Both the position numbers and the translations under genes were made by a program. DNA of 29,222 nucleotides from Caryophanales bacterium UBA7057. GTDB taxonomy: Bacteria; Bacillota_I; Bacilli_A; RF39; UBA660. The stretch spans positions 1-29,222 of the forward strand of contig DLAC01000022.1 of assembly GCA_002493865.1 (NCBI GenBank), in the 5' to 3' direction. How positions within the stretch are numbered: the first letter of the stretch is position 1; each line of letters begins with the position of its first letter. Below, one piece after another: positions 15,718-21,705 of this stretch. The notes under the pieces were generated by a model. The model was not told the origin of the DNA, did not search any database, and worked only from the letters and a program-made list of their open reading frames with translations.

Positions 15718-16365
15718 ATGGATATAGGAGAAAAATTATTAGATTTGAGAAAATCAAAACATTTATCCCAAGAGGAGGTTGCTGAAAAATTAAATGTGAG
15801 TAGGCAAACAGTTTCCAAATGGGAAACGAATCAAAGTATGCCGGATTTTGATAAAATTGCTCCGCTTTGTGAATTATATGGAATATCAGCTGATGAACTT
15901 TTGATGATTCAAAAGAAGGAGGCTAAAGTTGCTGAAGTGGAAGAAACATCAAGTGATACTTATGATAATGAAAGAAATCGAAGAAAGAAAGCGATTGGAA
16001 TTAGCTTTTCAGTACTCACTTATTTTATATCTATCGTTTGGATTATGATTGCAATTCCAGTGTATAAGCTGGATCCTGTACTTTCTTCTGCTATCTTTTT
16101 ATTCATTTGTGGGATTGCTACTTTTATTGTAGTATATACTTGCATTGTGTATAAGAAAAAGAAAGAAAAAGAAGAGGATAAACGATCAAAACTAGAAAAA
16201 CAAATTGATAGTATTTTATCTATGATTATTTTGGTGATTTATTTATTCCTTAGTTTCTCTACTATGGCATGGCACATTACATGGATTTTATGGGTAGTTT
16301 ATGGATTAATTGCAGAGATTGTTAAATTACTGTTCATGCTAGGAGGAACTAATCATGAAGAATAA
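15718..16365 (+). CDS. XRE-family HTH regulator with four membrane segments, 215 aa
   Basis: Residues 1-65 are a Cro/CI-type HTH (LSQEEVAEKLNVSRQTVSKW). After a charged linker come two hydrophobic segments (about 92-112 and 118-142), a basic/acidic cytosolic loop (KKKKEKEEDKR) and two more segments (about 165-208). The protein is a membrane-bound one-component regulator. Its last 11 nt overlap the start of the DUF4097 gene, so the two are translationally coupled and probably act together, perhaps in envelope sensing. SD GTGAGGTG precedes ATG. Confidence 0.88.
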   Translation: MDIGEKLLDLRKSKHLSQEEVAEKLNVSRQTVSKWETNQSMPDFDKIAPLCELYGISADELLMIQKKEAKVAEVEETSSDTYDNERNRRKKAIGISFSVLTYFISIVWIMIAIPVYKLDPVLSSAIFLFICGIATFIVVYTCIVYKKKKEKEEDKRSKLEKQIDSILSMIILVIYLFLSFSTMAWHITWILWVVYGLIAEIVKLLFMLGGTNHEE

Positions 16366-17242
16366 AACATTGGTTATCGTATCAATTATCATATTATCTG
16401 TTCTTGCAACTGGATTAACTGTATTTATGGTTTTTATGCTTCATGGAAATTTTAGGTTTCGAAACTTTACGATGTTTCAAACGGTAAGTAAACATTTAGC
16501 CTTTGAAGAGATTTATGAAGAGGACTTTCATGAGATTCATTTTAATGTTGGATCTGGAGATATTCTCATCAAGGAATCTACCGATGATAAAATCAAAGTA
16601 TTGGTTTATGGGGATGAAGAGGATATTCAAGTTGAGTCAAGAGATGAGCAGTTGAAGATTGATGTCAAAGATAAAGATTGTCATTTTATTTGTTTTAAGA
16701 GAACAATTTCTAAAGTAGAAGTTTATCTACCATCCGATTATGGTCATTTGATTCAGATTGAAAATAATTATGGGGATACGGAAATTGAAAAGTTTTTCAA
16801 TGCTGAGATTGATATTGAACAAAAATATGGTGATGTTTCAATTGATGGAGGAAAAAATATAGATATTCAAAATGATTATGGAGATATTAAAATCAATCAA
16901 GTCGGGGATGTAGATATCAAATGTTCGGCGGGAGATGTTGTTATAGGAACTGTTTCTAATTTGAAGGTTCAAAATAATTATGGAGATGTGGACGTTCAAA
17001 AGGTAGAGAATTATTTAAATATTGAGGAAGATTGTGGAGAAGTAAATATCCGCGAAGTAAATCTTGGCAGAGATTCTTCTATTAAGAATTCTTATGGTGA
17101 TATTGAAATTGGCTTTACAAATGAAATCTATATTGATGCTAGTACTAGTTTAGGGGATGTGACAGTTCGAAAGAATTATCCAAAATCCAATGTAACGCTT
17201 ACTATGAAAAATAGTTGTGGAGATATTGAAGTTAATAATTAA
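16355..17242 (+). CDS. DUF4097 repeat protein with N-terminal membrane anchor, 295 aa
   Basis: One membrane segment (about 5-28) is followed by an outside beta-repeat domain. The repeat unit is about 20 aa and carries YGD or GD with a following beta strand (NNYGDTEIEK, QKYGDVSIDG, NDYGDIKINQ, NNYGDVDVQK, NSYGDIEIG, and degenerate copies), at least nine times. Such DUF4097 repeats form a beta-solenoid. Proteins of this type are found in cell-envelope stress operons of Bacillota (LiaG-like); the exact role here is not known. It has an AGGAGG SD inside the preceding gene and a strong terminator behind it. Confidence 0.88.
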   Translation: MKNKTLVIVSIIILSVLATGLTVFMVFMLHGNFRFRNFTMFQTVSKHLAFEEIYEEDFHEIHFNVGSGDILIKESTDDKIKVLVYGDEEDIQVESRDEQLKIDVKDKDCHFICFKRTISKVEVYLPSDYGHLIQIENNYGDTEIEKFFNAEIDIEQKYGDVSIDGGKNIDIQNDYGDIKINQVGDVDIKCSAGDVVIGTVSNLKVQNNYGDVDVQKVENYLNIEEDCGEVNIREVNLGRDSSIKNSYGDIEIGFTNEIYIDASTSLGDVTVRKNYPKSNVTLTMKNSCGDIEVNN

Positions 17243-17250
17243 ATGAAAAG

Positions 17251-17275
17251 AGGACGGCAGATGCCGTCCTTTTAT
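17251..17275 (+). terminator. Terminator of the XRE-DUF4097 operon
   Basis: AGGACGGC (17251-17258), 4-nt loop, GCCGTCCT (17263-17270), then TTTTA. It is the most GC-rich hairpin of the window. Confidence 0.9.
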
Positions 17276-17321
17276 TATTCATATTTCCTATGATTTTATT
17301 TTATAAAAGTGCTTTGTTCGA

Positions 17322-17350
17322 TTGTATTCATTACGCACTTGTAGTATATT
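17322..17350 (+). promoter_or_regulatory. Promoter of the predicted type I toxin mRNA
   Basis: TTGTAT (17322-17327), 17-bp spacer, TATATT (17345-17350). Predicted start near 17357, which is where the 5' arm of the long inverted repeat (17359-17385) begins. Confidence 0.6.
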
Positions 17351-17382
17351 GATGATTAGGAAATACTAACTGCTGAGTACTT

Positions 17383-17408
17383 GCCTACTTCTCAAATAGG
17401 AAGGAGGC
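17383..17408 (+). promoter_or_regulatory. SD-sequestering hairpin of the toxin gene
   Basis: GCCTACTTC (17383-17391) pairs with GAAGGAGGC (17400-17408) with one A/G mismatch and an 8-nt loop. The 3' arm contains the whole SD (AAGGAGG), so ribosome access would be blocked in this fold. Confidence 0.65.
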
Positions 17409-17416
17409 TTGATAAT

Positions 17417-17506
17417 ATGAGAAAAAAAGATTTATTAATCTCATTTCTAATACTAATTATCATTTTATTAATAGTCTCTTTAATGATTCTATCTATAAAA
17501 AAATAG
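17417..17506 (+). CDS. Predicted type I toxin: 29-aa hydrophobic peptide
   Basis: ATG 17417 to TAG 17504-17506, 29 codons, with a near-perfect SD (AAGGAGG, 17401-17407) 9 nt upstream. The peptide starts MRKKD, has a Leu/Ile-rich core of about 22 residues (6-27) long enough to span a membrane once, and ends in KK. Charged ends around one membrane helix are typical of type I toxins such as Fst, TxpA and BsrG, although I see no clear sequence match to these. It is embedded in a structured mRNA (about 17357-17591) and faces a convergent antisense RNA. The toxic activity is inferred. Otherwise it could be another small membrane peptide. Confidence 0.75.
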   Translation: MRKKDLLISFLILIIILLIVSLMILSIKK

Positions 17507-17536
17507 TACTCAATTTACTTACGTAGATTAAGTACT
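17505..17536 (-). terminator. Terminator of the antisense RNA
   Basis: Plus-strand AGTACTCAAT (17505-17514) and ATTAAGTACT (17527-17536) form a 10-bp stem with a 12-nt loop. On the minus strand it is followed by A and T7 (17503-17497). Confidence 0.7.
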
Positions 17537-17549
17537 AAGCTCAATCAAT

Positions 17550-17591
17550 GGGTAAGTACTCAACGTGCGAAGTTCAGTATTTCCCTTTTTT
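17550..17591 (+). terminator. Terminator of the toxin mRNA
   Basis: GGG-T-AAGTACT (17550-17560) pairs with AGTATTTCCC (17576-17585) with one bulge and one G-U; inside it AAC pairs with GTT. T6 follows (17586-17591), then more T. Confidence 0.7.
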
Positions 17592-17622
17592 ATTTTATGT
17601 AATTTTTTCTGCTTGTATACTA

Positions 17623-17651
17623 ATCATACCATGAAAATATTGATTTGACAA
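17623..17651 (-). promoter_or_regulatory. Promoter of the antisense RNA
   Basis: On the minus strand TTGTCA (17646-17651), exactly 17 bp, TATGAT (17623-17628). It fires leftwards into the toxin 3' region and has no protein-coding gene downstream in that direction. Confidence 0.7.
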
Positions 17652-17697
17652 GGTGCAGTCTTTATTTTAGTTGATTTTCTTTTGTTTAGAAAAAAAC

Positions 17698-17726
17698 TTG
17701 ACAAAGTTCCGAATTCGGTATATTAT
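17698..17726 (+). promoter_or_regulatory. Promoter with palindromic operator of the HTH-SDR gene
   Basis: TTGACA (17698-17703), 17-bp spacer, TATTAT (17721-17726). The spacer holds the perfect palindrome CCGAATTCGG (17709-17718). Binding there would block RNA polymerase, so autoregulation by the encoded HTH protein is likely. Confidence 0.8.
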
Positions 17727-17743
17727 ATGTGCAGGTGATGGAG

Positions 17744-19129
17744 ATGGATTATTTAACAGTCAAAGAGGCATCGGAATTATGGAATATCAGTGAACGTAGA
17801 ATTGTGAATTTACTGAATCATAATCGCATTCCAGGTGCTTTTAAAACGGGACGCAGATGGAATATTCCAAAAGATACAAGTAAACCAATTGATAAGAGAA
17901 CTACTTATTCGAAAGAGCAAATTGATAAAAAAATCATGGTAGTTGCGGGAATTAATTCGGAAATCGGGAAGGAACTTACGAAAATTCTATTAGAGAAGGG
18001 TTATTATGTCATCGGACTTTATCAACAAGAAAATACAATTGATGAGGAATTGTATGATGATAATATCGAATTAAAACCTGTTGATTATTTTGATCGCAGT
18101 ACACTTCTAAAAGCAGTGGATGAAATCCATGGTGATATTTCTGGCTTTGTATTTATGGAAATTTATTTCGAACTAGAGGATGCTTTAGATTTTGATTATG
18201 ATAAATTTGAAAATAGTTATAAAGTCAATGTATTTGCGGCTAATTTATTGGTTCGAGAACTAGTTAAAAAAATGAATTTTGAATCTAGTATTGTCATTGT
18301 CAACAGTATTGAGGCTTACCGTGGATCCTTTGGGGCTTCTGCTTATGCTTCTGCACAGGCTGCGAAAGTGAATTTGGTACAGACATTTGCCAATGTATTT
18401 ACAGAAATGTATGGAGTTCGAGTGAATTCTGTTGCCTCTGGTTGGATTGGTGGTGTCATGGAAAGTGATGATTCCTTTAATAAAGCTAAAAACTCCATTC
18501 CAATGAAGAGACTCGGTTATCCACAAGAAATTGCAGATGATATTTACCTGATGCTTACAAGACATAAATATACAAATGGAAGTACGCTAGTATCTGATGG
18601 TGGTTACTTATCCATGGATGAACAATCTAAAACGGAGGACTTAGATTCTGGGAAGTTCTATCGTATTTTGGATAAATTCTTTGGAGAAACTAAAAAAGGT
18701 TCTGAGATGTGGATTACTTCAACGATGATGGACAATGAATGGAACGAAGATCCAGCGGAAAGAAAGTTTATTCAAAGCAATTTTGATGCGGTCGATCGTG
18801 GGGTTAAAATGCATCGAATCTTTCTTTTTGAAAAAGAAAAAGCAGAAGAATATAAGAAAAATAAATATATTCAAAGATATCTTTCTAGTAATAAAATTGT
18901 CACAAGTTTTGTGGATATCAATGAATTAAGGAAAAATCGTCCAGAACTTTTAAAGATTATCAAAGAGGGATGGATTGGAATTGATGATTATGCTCTACTC
19001 GTTGATCTTCCTAGTGATGGTACTTCTAGAGGATATGTTACGATGAATAAGCAAGAGATTAAAAAGGCGAAAGCTTGTTTTGAAGAGTTAAGAAAACTCT
19101 CCGTTCCTTTAAAACAAATTATGAAATAG
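17744..19129 (+). CDS. HTH-SDR fusion regulator with C-terminal effector-like domain, 461 aa
   Basis: Residues 1-45 are an excisionase/MerR-like HTH (LTVKEASELWNISERRIVNL, then PGAFKTGRRWNIP). Residues 62-285 are a short-chain dehydrogenase fold: nucleotide loop AGINSEIG (68-75; the second Gly is Glu), S188, Y201, but Gln205 where the catalytic Lys of YxxxK belongs. So it probably binds a dinucleotide without reducing a substrate. Residues 300-461 contain WITSTMMDNEW and a FDAVDRGVKMHRIFLF segment resembling PLD-like effector domains; this is tentative. ATG 17744 is chosen: the promoter's start point falls near 17733, and AGGTG (17733-17737) is the SD. Upstream GTG 17729 would lie before the transcript. 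I read it as a redox or NAD(H)-sensing repressor. Confidence 0.8.
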   Translation: MDYLTVKEASELWNISERRIVNLLNHNRIPGAFKTGRRWNIPKDTSKPIDKRTTYSKEQIDKKIMVVAGINSEIGKELTKILLEKGYYVIGLYQQENTIDEELYDDNIELKPVDYFDRSTLLKAVDEIHGDISGFVFMEIYFELEDALDFDYDKFENSYKVNVFAANLLVRELVKKMNFESSIVIVNSIEAYRGSFGASAYASAQAAKVNLVQTFANVFTEMYGVRVNSVASGWIGGVMESDDSFNKAKNSIPMKRLGYPQEIADDIYLMLTRHKYTNGSTLVSDGGYLSMDEQSKTEDLDSGKFYRILDKFFGETKKGSEMWITSTMMDNEWNEDPAERKFIQSNFDAVDRGVKMHRIFLFEKEKAEEYKKNKYIQRYLSSNKIVTSFVDINELRKNRPELLKIIKEGWIGIDDYALLVDLPSDGTSRGYVTMNKQEIKKAKACFEELRKLSVPLKQIMK

Positions 19130-19152
19130 GGAAGCGTACGACTTCTCTTTTT
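19129..19152 (+). terminator. Short terminator after the HTH-SDR gene
   Basis: GGGAAG (19129-19134), 7-nt loop, CTTCTC (19142-19147) with one G-U, then T5. Weak stem. Confidence 0.55.
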
Positions 19153-19197
19153 CGTGTTTTTATGGTAGAATAAGGTGGTAGAAAGAGGGGGATTTCC

Positions 19198-20505
19198 ATG
19201 AATTTACCAATTGTTTCTTTAGTCGGGCGTCCAAATGTTGGAAAAAGTACTTTATTTAATAAGATTGTAGGAAGTAAAATTTCTATTATTGAAGATACTC
19301 CTGGGGTTACGAGAGATAGAATTTATAGTGAAGCAAGTTATAAGGATACACTTTTTTCTGTCATTGATACGGGTGGAATCGATGTGAGTCGTGAACTTTT
19401 TAATGATGAAATTAAAATACAGGCATCGATTGCAATCGAAGAAAGTGATGTTGTTGTTTTTGTGGTTGATGGGAAAGAGGGATTAACAGAAAATGACCGT
19501 GTCGTTAGGGATATGCTTAGAAAAAGCAAAAAACGTGTCATTGTTGCGATTAATAAAATAGATAATAAACAGTCACAGGAACATCTTTATGATTTTTATG
19601 AGCTTGGCTTTTCTGAATATATTGGGGTTTCTGCAGAACATAATATTGGAATGTATGAATTACTAGATGCAATTACGAAGGATTTTCCGAAACGAGAAGA
19701 TATTCAAGAGGATGACCGATTAAAATTTTCTGTGATAGGAAGACCAAATGTTGGAAAGAGTAGTTTAATTAATGCACTTGTCAATGAAGAAAGAGTGATT
19801 GTAAGTAATACCGCAGGGACTACGAGAGATGCAATCGATACTACTTTTAAGTATGAAAAACAAGAGTTTGTGTTAATCGATACTGCTGGAATGAGGAAGC
19901 AAGGAAAGATTTATGAAGCAGTAGAAAAGTATAGTCTACTTCGTAGTTTAAAAGCGATTGACCGAAGTGATGTTTGCCTTCTTGTAATTAATGCCGAAGA
20001 AGGAATTATTGAGCACGATAAGCATATCGCAGGTTATGCCTTAGAGCGAGGGAAAGGAATTATTATCGTAGTTAATAAATGGGATAAAGTAGAAAATCCA
20101 AATATTAAAGAATATACGGATTATGTTCGGCGTGAATTTCAATTTATTACGTATGCTCCTATTGTTTTCTTATCTGCTCTTACAAAGAAAAGAATCCATA
20201 CACTAATGCCAGAAATTTTAAGAGTCTGTGAAAATGTTAAAAGACAGATTTCAACGAGTGTTTTAAACGATGTCATTATGGATGCCTATGCTTTAAATCT
20301 ACCACCATCTTATAAGGGAAAGCGTTTAAAAATTTATTTTTCTAGTCAAACGGGGGTAAAACCTCCAAAATTTACTTTCCGTGTCAATAATAAGGGACTT
20401 GTTCATTTCTCTTATGAAAGGTATTTAGAAAATAAACTCCGTGAGAACTTTGAATTAGAAGGAACTCCGGTTGTTTTACAATTTAAAAACAAGACAGATG
20501 ATTAA
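19198..20505 (+). CDS. der: Ribosome biogenesis GTPase Der (EngA)
   Basis: Der has two tandem GTPase domains and a KH-like domain and matures the 50S subunit. Both P-loops read GRPNVGKS (10-17 and 181-188), with DTPG/DTGG and NKID in domain 1 and DTAG and NKWD in domain 2. The KH-like domain occupies about 350-435. Length 435 aa is normal. The SD AGAGGGGG precedes ATG 19198. It opens the conserved chromosomal block der ... spoIVA ... hup. Confidence 0.97.
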   Translation: MNLPIVSLVGRPNVGKSTLFNKIVGSKISIIEDTPGVTRDRIYSEASYKDTLFSVIDTGGIDVSRELFNDEIKIQASIAIEESDVVVFVVDGKEGLTENDRVVRDMLRKSKKRVIVAINKIDNKQSQEHLYDFYELGFSEYIGVSAEHNIGMYELLDAITKDFPKREDIQEDDRLKFSVIGRPNVGKSSLINALVNEERVIVSNTAGTTRDAIDTTFKYEKQEFVLIDTAGMRKQGKIYEAVEKYSLLRSLKAIDRSDVCLLVINAEEGIIEHDKHIAGYALERGKGIIIVVNKWDKVENPNIKEYTDYVRREFQFITYAPIVFLSALTKKRIHTLMPEILRVCENVKRQISTSVLNDVIMDAYALNLPPSYKGKRLKIYFSSQTGVKPPKFTFRVNNKGLVHFSYERYLENKLRENFELEGTPVVLQFKNKTDD

Positions 20506-20603
20506 TGCTTGTCAAATAGCACTGTAAAATAAGATGTTTTTTGGGAAGAAATCGAAAAAAATAAGGTATACTAAATTTAAGAATACAAAAATGAGGTGAG
20601 GTT

Positions 20604-20801
20604 ATGGCATTTGATTGGCTTTTTATGAGAAAAGATCCTAAAACGGAACTAGAAGGGTTAGATAGAGCCCAACAAATATTAGATGAACGGTATCAAAGAC
20701 ACCAAGTACCAGAAGAAGTATATCGTAAACAATGTTTAGAATTTCAAAAACGTCGTGAAAAGTATGAAAAAAAACTAGGAAAAAGAAAATACGATATTTA
20801 A
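20604..20801 (+). CDS. Small unknown protein, 65 aa
   Basis: A highly charged, helical protein. Residues 25-50 (DERYQRHQVPEEVYRKQCL) have a faint likeness to the SHOCT helical motif, which I do not consider established. A good SD (GAGGTGAGG) precedes the ATG, and a TATACT -10 lies at 20567-20572. It ends just before the hairpin at 20810-20843. Confidence 0.65.
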   Translation: MAFDWLFMRKDPKTELEGLDRAQQILDERYQRHQVPEEVYRKQCLEFQKRREKYEKKLGKRKYDI

Positions 20802-20809
20802 AACATTTT

Positions 20810-20845
20810 AAAACCTCTTACATATATTAAGGTAGGAGGTTTTTT
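20810..20845 (+). terminator. Hairpin with U-tract whose 3' arm is the spoVIF SD
   Basis: AAAACCTCTTAC (20810-20821) pairs with GTAGGAGGTTTT (20832-20843), 12 bp with one G-U, 10-nt loop; T6 at 20840-20845 is followed directly by the spoVIF ATG. It has the form of an intrinsic terminator and at the same time hides the AGGAGG of spoVIF. Confidence 0.75.
20821..20829 (+). promoter_or_regulatory. SigK-like -10 element of spoVIF
   Basis: CATATATTA fits CATAnnnTA, the SigK -10 pattern, with AACA (20802-20805) about 15 bp upstream at the -35 place. Bacillus spoVIF is known as a SigK gene. The transcript would start just at the SD and so lack the 5' arm of the hairpin. Confidence 0.45.
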
Positions 20846-21082
20846 ATGTTTGGAGATTCTTTTTTTAAAAAGGTAGAAAATAAGTCTGGCGTTGGGAAAG
20901 AAACCATTTTATCTCTAGCATCGAAATTACAAAATTCTAATATGAAAGATGAGAAGGTATTAAGGGATTTGGTACATGAGATTAGTGATTTAACTGGAAA
21001 AGAGGTCAGTAGTGAGAAGGAAGATAAGATTGTAAATGCCATTTTAAAAGACAATGTTCCTGATGTGGATAAAATGATTTAA
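20846..21082 (+). CDS. spoVIF: Stage VI sporulation protein F (SpoVIF-like), 78 aa
   Basis: The small protein has the SpoVIF pattern: FFKKVENKSGVGKETILSLA, then SKLQNSNMKDEKVLRDLVHE and a C-terminal EDKIVNAILKD segment. In Bacillus SpoVIF acts in the mother cell during late coat assembly. Length is close to the family's. SD AGGAGG lies in the hairpin at 20810-20843. A terminator hairpin follows at 21081. With spoIVA nearby, it indicates that the organism sporulates. Confidence 0.78.
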   Translation: MFGDSFFKKVENKSGVGKETILSLASKLQNSNMKDEKVLRDLVHEISDLTGKEVSSEKEDKIVNAILKDNVPDVDKMI

Positions 21083-21105
21083 AGTAGTCAGTTTGATTAC
21101 TTTTT
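21081..21105 (+). terminator. Terminator after spoVIF
   Basis: AAAGTAGTCA (21081-21090), loop GTT, TGATTACTTT (21094-21103) with one G-U, then TT. Confidence 0.8.
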
Positions 21106-21107
21106 AG

Positions 21108-21136
21108 TTGAATTTATAATGAAATTATAATATGAT
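21108..21136 (+). promoter_or_regulatory. Promoter of the 164-aa unknown gene
   Basis: TTGAAT (21108-21113), 17-bp spacer, TATGAT (21131-21136), about 30 bp before the GTG start. Confidence 0.6.
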
Positions 21137-21165
21137 AATACTCACAAAGGAAAGAAGGTTTTGAA

Positions 21166-21660
21166 GTGGAAAAATTTGAAGCATATAGGTTTGACGGAGT
21201 TTTCTATACGAAAGAAGAAATTGAAGCTATGGGATTATCTCTTTATGGGTATGAAGAATTGCAAAATCTTTTAAAAGCAAAAAATGGGGCTCCTTATGAA
21301 GTCACCACTTACTCTCCTATTGTTGAAGTGACTCATAGTCTTTCAGATTACATAGACAAATTTGACCAAAATTCAATCGTATTTATGAAGGACGGTTTGA
21401 ATCGAGGAGTAGTCATAGATTTTGAGTGCTTTTACGGGATTCAAGAAGCAGAATGGGATAGTGTCCTTGTGTTTAAGACTGCTCAGGAAAGAAATGATCA
21501 GTACAAAAAAATTGTAGGTAAAGTTATTGACTACATGGATCAAATTGGAAAGGAAAGACCAATCATCCGTGATACGAGTGAAGAATATAAAAAGCAATCC
21601 ATGTTGAGGATGCAGAAAGTCAAACTATTGGGATTCCTTCCCCAAGAAGAGAAAAAATAA
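21166..21660 (+). CDS. Unknown protein, 164 aa
   Basis: I do not recognise this protein. It is soluble, with an N-terminal part of mixed strands and helices (YRFDGVFYTKEEIEAMGLS) and a charged C-terminal helix rich in Lys. There is no signal peptide. GTG 21166 is preceded by GAAAGAAGG, and the promoter at 21108-21136 fits this start. It is convergent with the membrane protein gene behind it and shares a two-way terminator with it. Confidence 0.7.
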   Translation: MEKFEAYRFDGVFYTKEEIEAMGLSLYGYEELQNLLKAKNGAPYEVTTYSPIVEVTHSLSDYIDKFDQNSIVFMKDGLNRGVVIDFECFYGIQEAEWDSVLVFKTAQERNDQYKKIVGKVIDYMDQIGKERPIIRDTSEEYKKQSMLRMQKVKLLGFLPQEEKK

Positions 21661-21666
21661 AAAATT

Positions 21667-21705
21667 TAGAGCTGGGTTATTCCTTGCTCTAGATCTTTTC
21701 TTTTT
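21667..21705. terminator. Two-way terminator between convergent genes
   Basis: TAGAGC (21667-21672) and GCTCTA (21686-21691), with GGG/CCT pairing inside. T-rich sequence follows on the plus strand and AAATTTTTTATTTTTT on the minus strand. It covers the stop codon of the minus-strand gene. Confidence 0.7.

Larger units (their letters stand above)
17359..17584 (+). repeat. Long inverted repeat enclosing the toxin gene (5'/3' mRNA pairing)
   Basis: 17359-17385 is complementary to 17551-17584. GGAAATACT pairs perfectly with the 3' end, ACT and GC pair after a bulge, and GAGTACTTGCC pairs with GGTAAGTACTC with one G-U. The two arms match the predicted ends of the mRNA, so this looks like a long-distance 5'/3' interaction rather than the ends of a mobile element. 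Confidence 0.65.
17497..17616 (-). ncRNA. Predicted antisense RNA (antitoxin), about 120 nt
   Basis: A minus-strand promoter (17623-17651) predicts a start near 17616. A minus-strand terminator lies at 17536-17505: AGTACTTAAT pairs with ATTGAGTACT (one G-U), followed by A and seven T. The RNA would overlap the whole 3' untranslated part of the toxin mRNA, including its terminator, and stop at the toxin stop codon. Convergent 3' overlap is the layout of txpA/RatA and bsrG/SR4. No protein is encoded in it. Confidence 0.65.

Noticed and set aside
17359..17584. Long inverted repeat as ends of a small mobile element (MITE-like)
   Set aside because: No target-site duplication is seen. The arms agree with the promoter start and the terminator of one transcript, and ORF, SD and antisense signals lie inside, so an RNA explanation fits better.
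17729..17743. GTG 17729 as start of the HTH-SDR gene
   Set aside because: It lies upstream of the transcription start predicted from the promoter at 17698-17726 and would have no SD on the mRNA.
18260..18565. Minus-strand ORF of 101 codons in the HTH-SDR gene
   Set aside because: It is a shadow of the SDR coding frame with an unlikely His/Cys/Ser-rich composition.
20827..21054. Minus-strand ORF of 75 codons opposite spoVIF
   Set aside because: It is a shadow frame; the plus strand encodes the recognisable SpoVIF protein with a strong SD.
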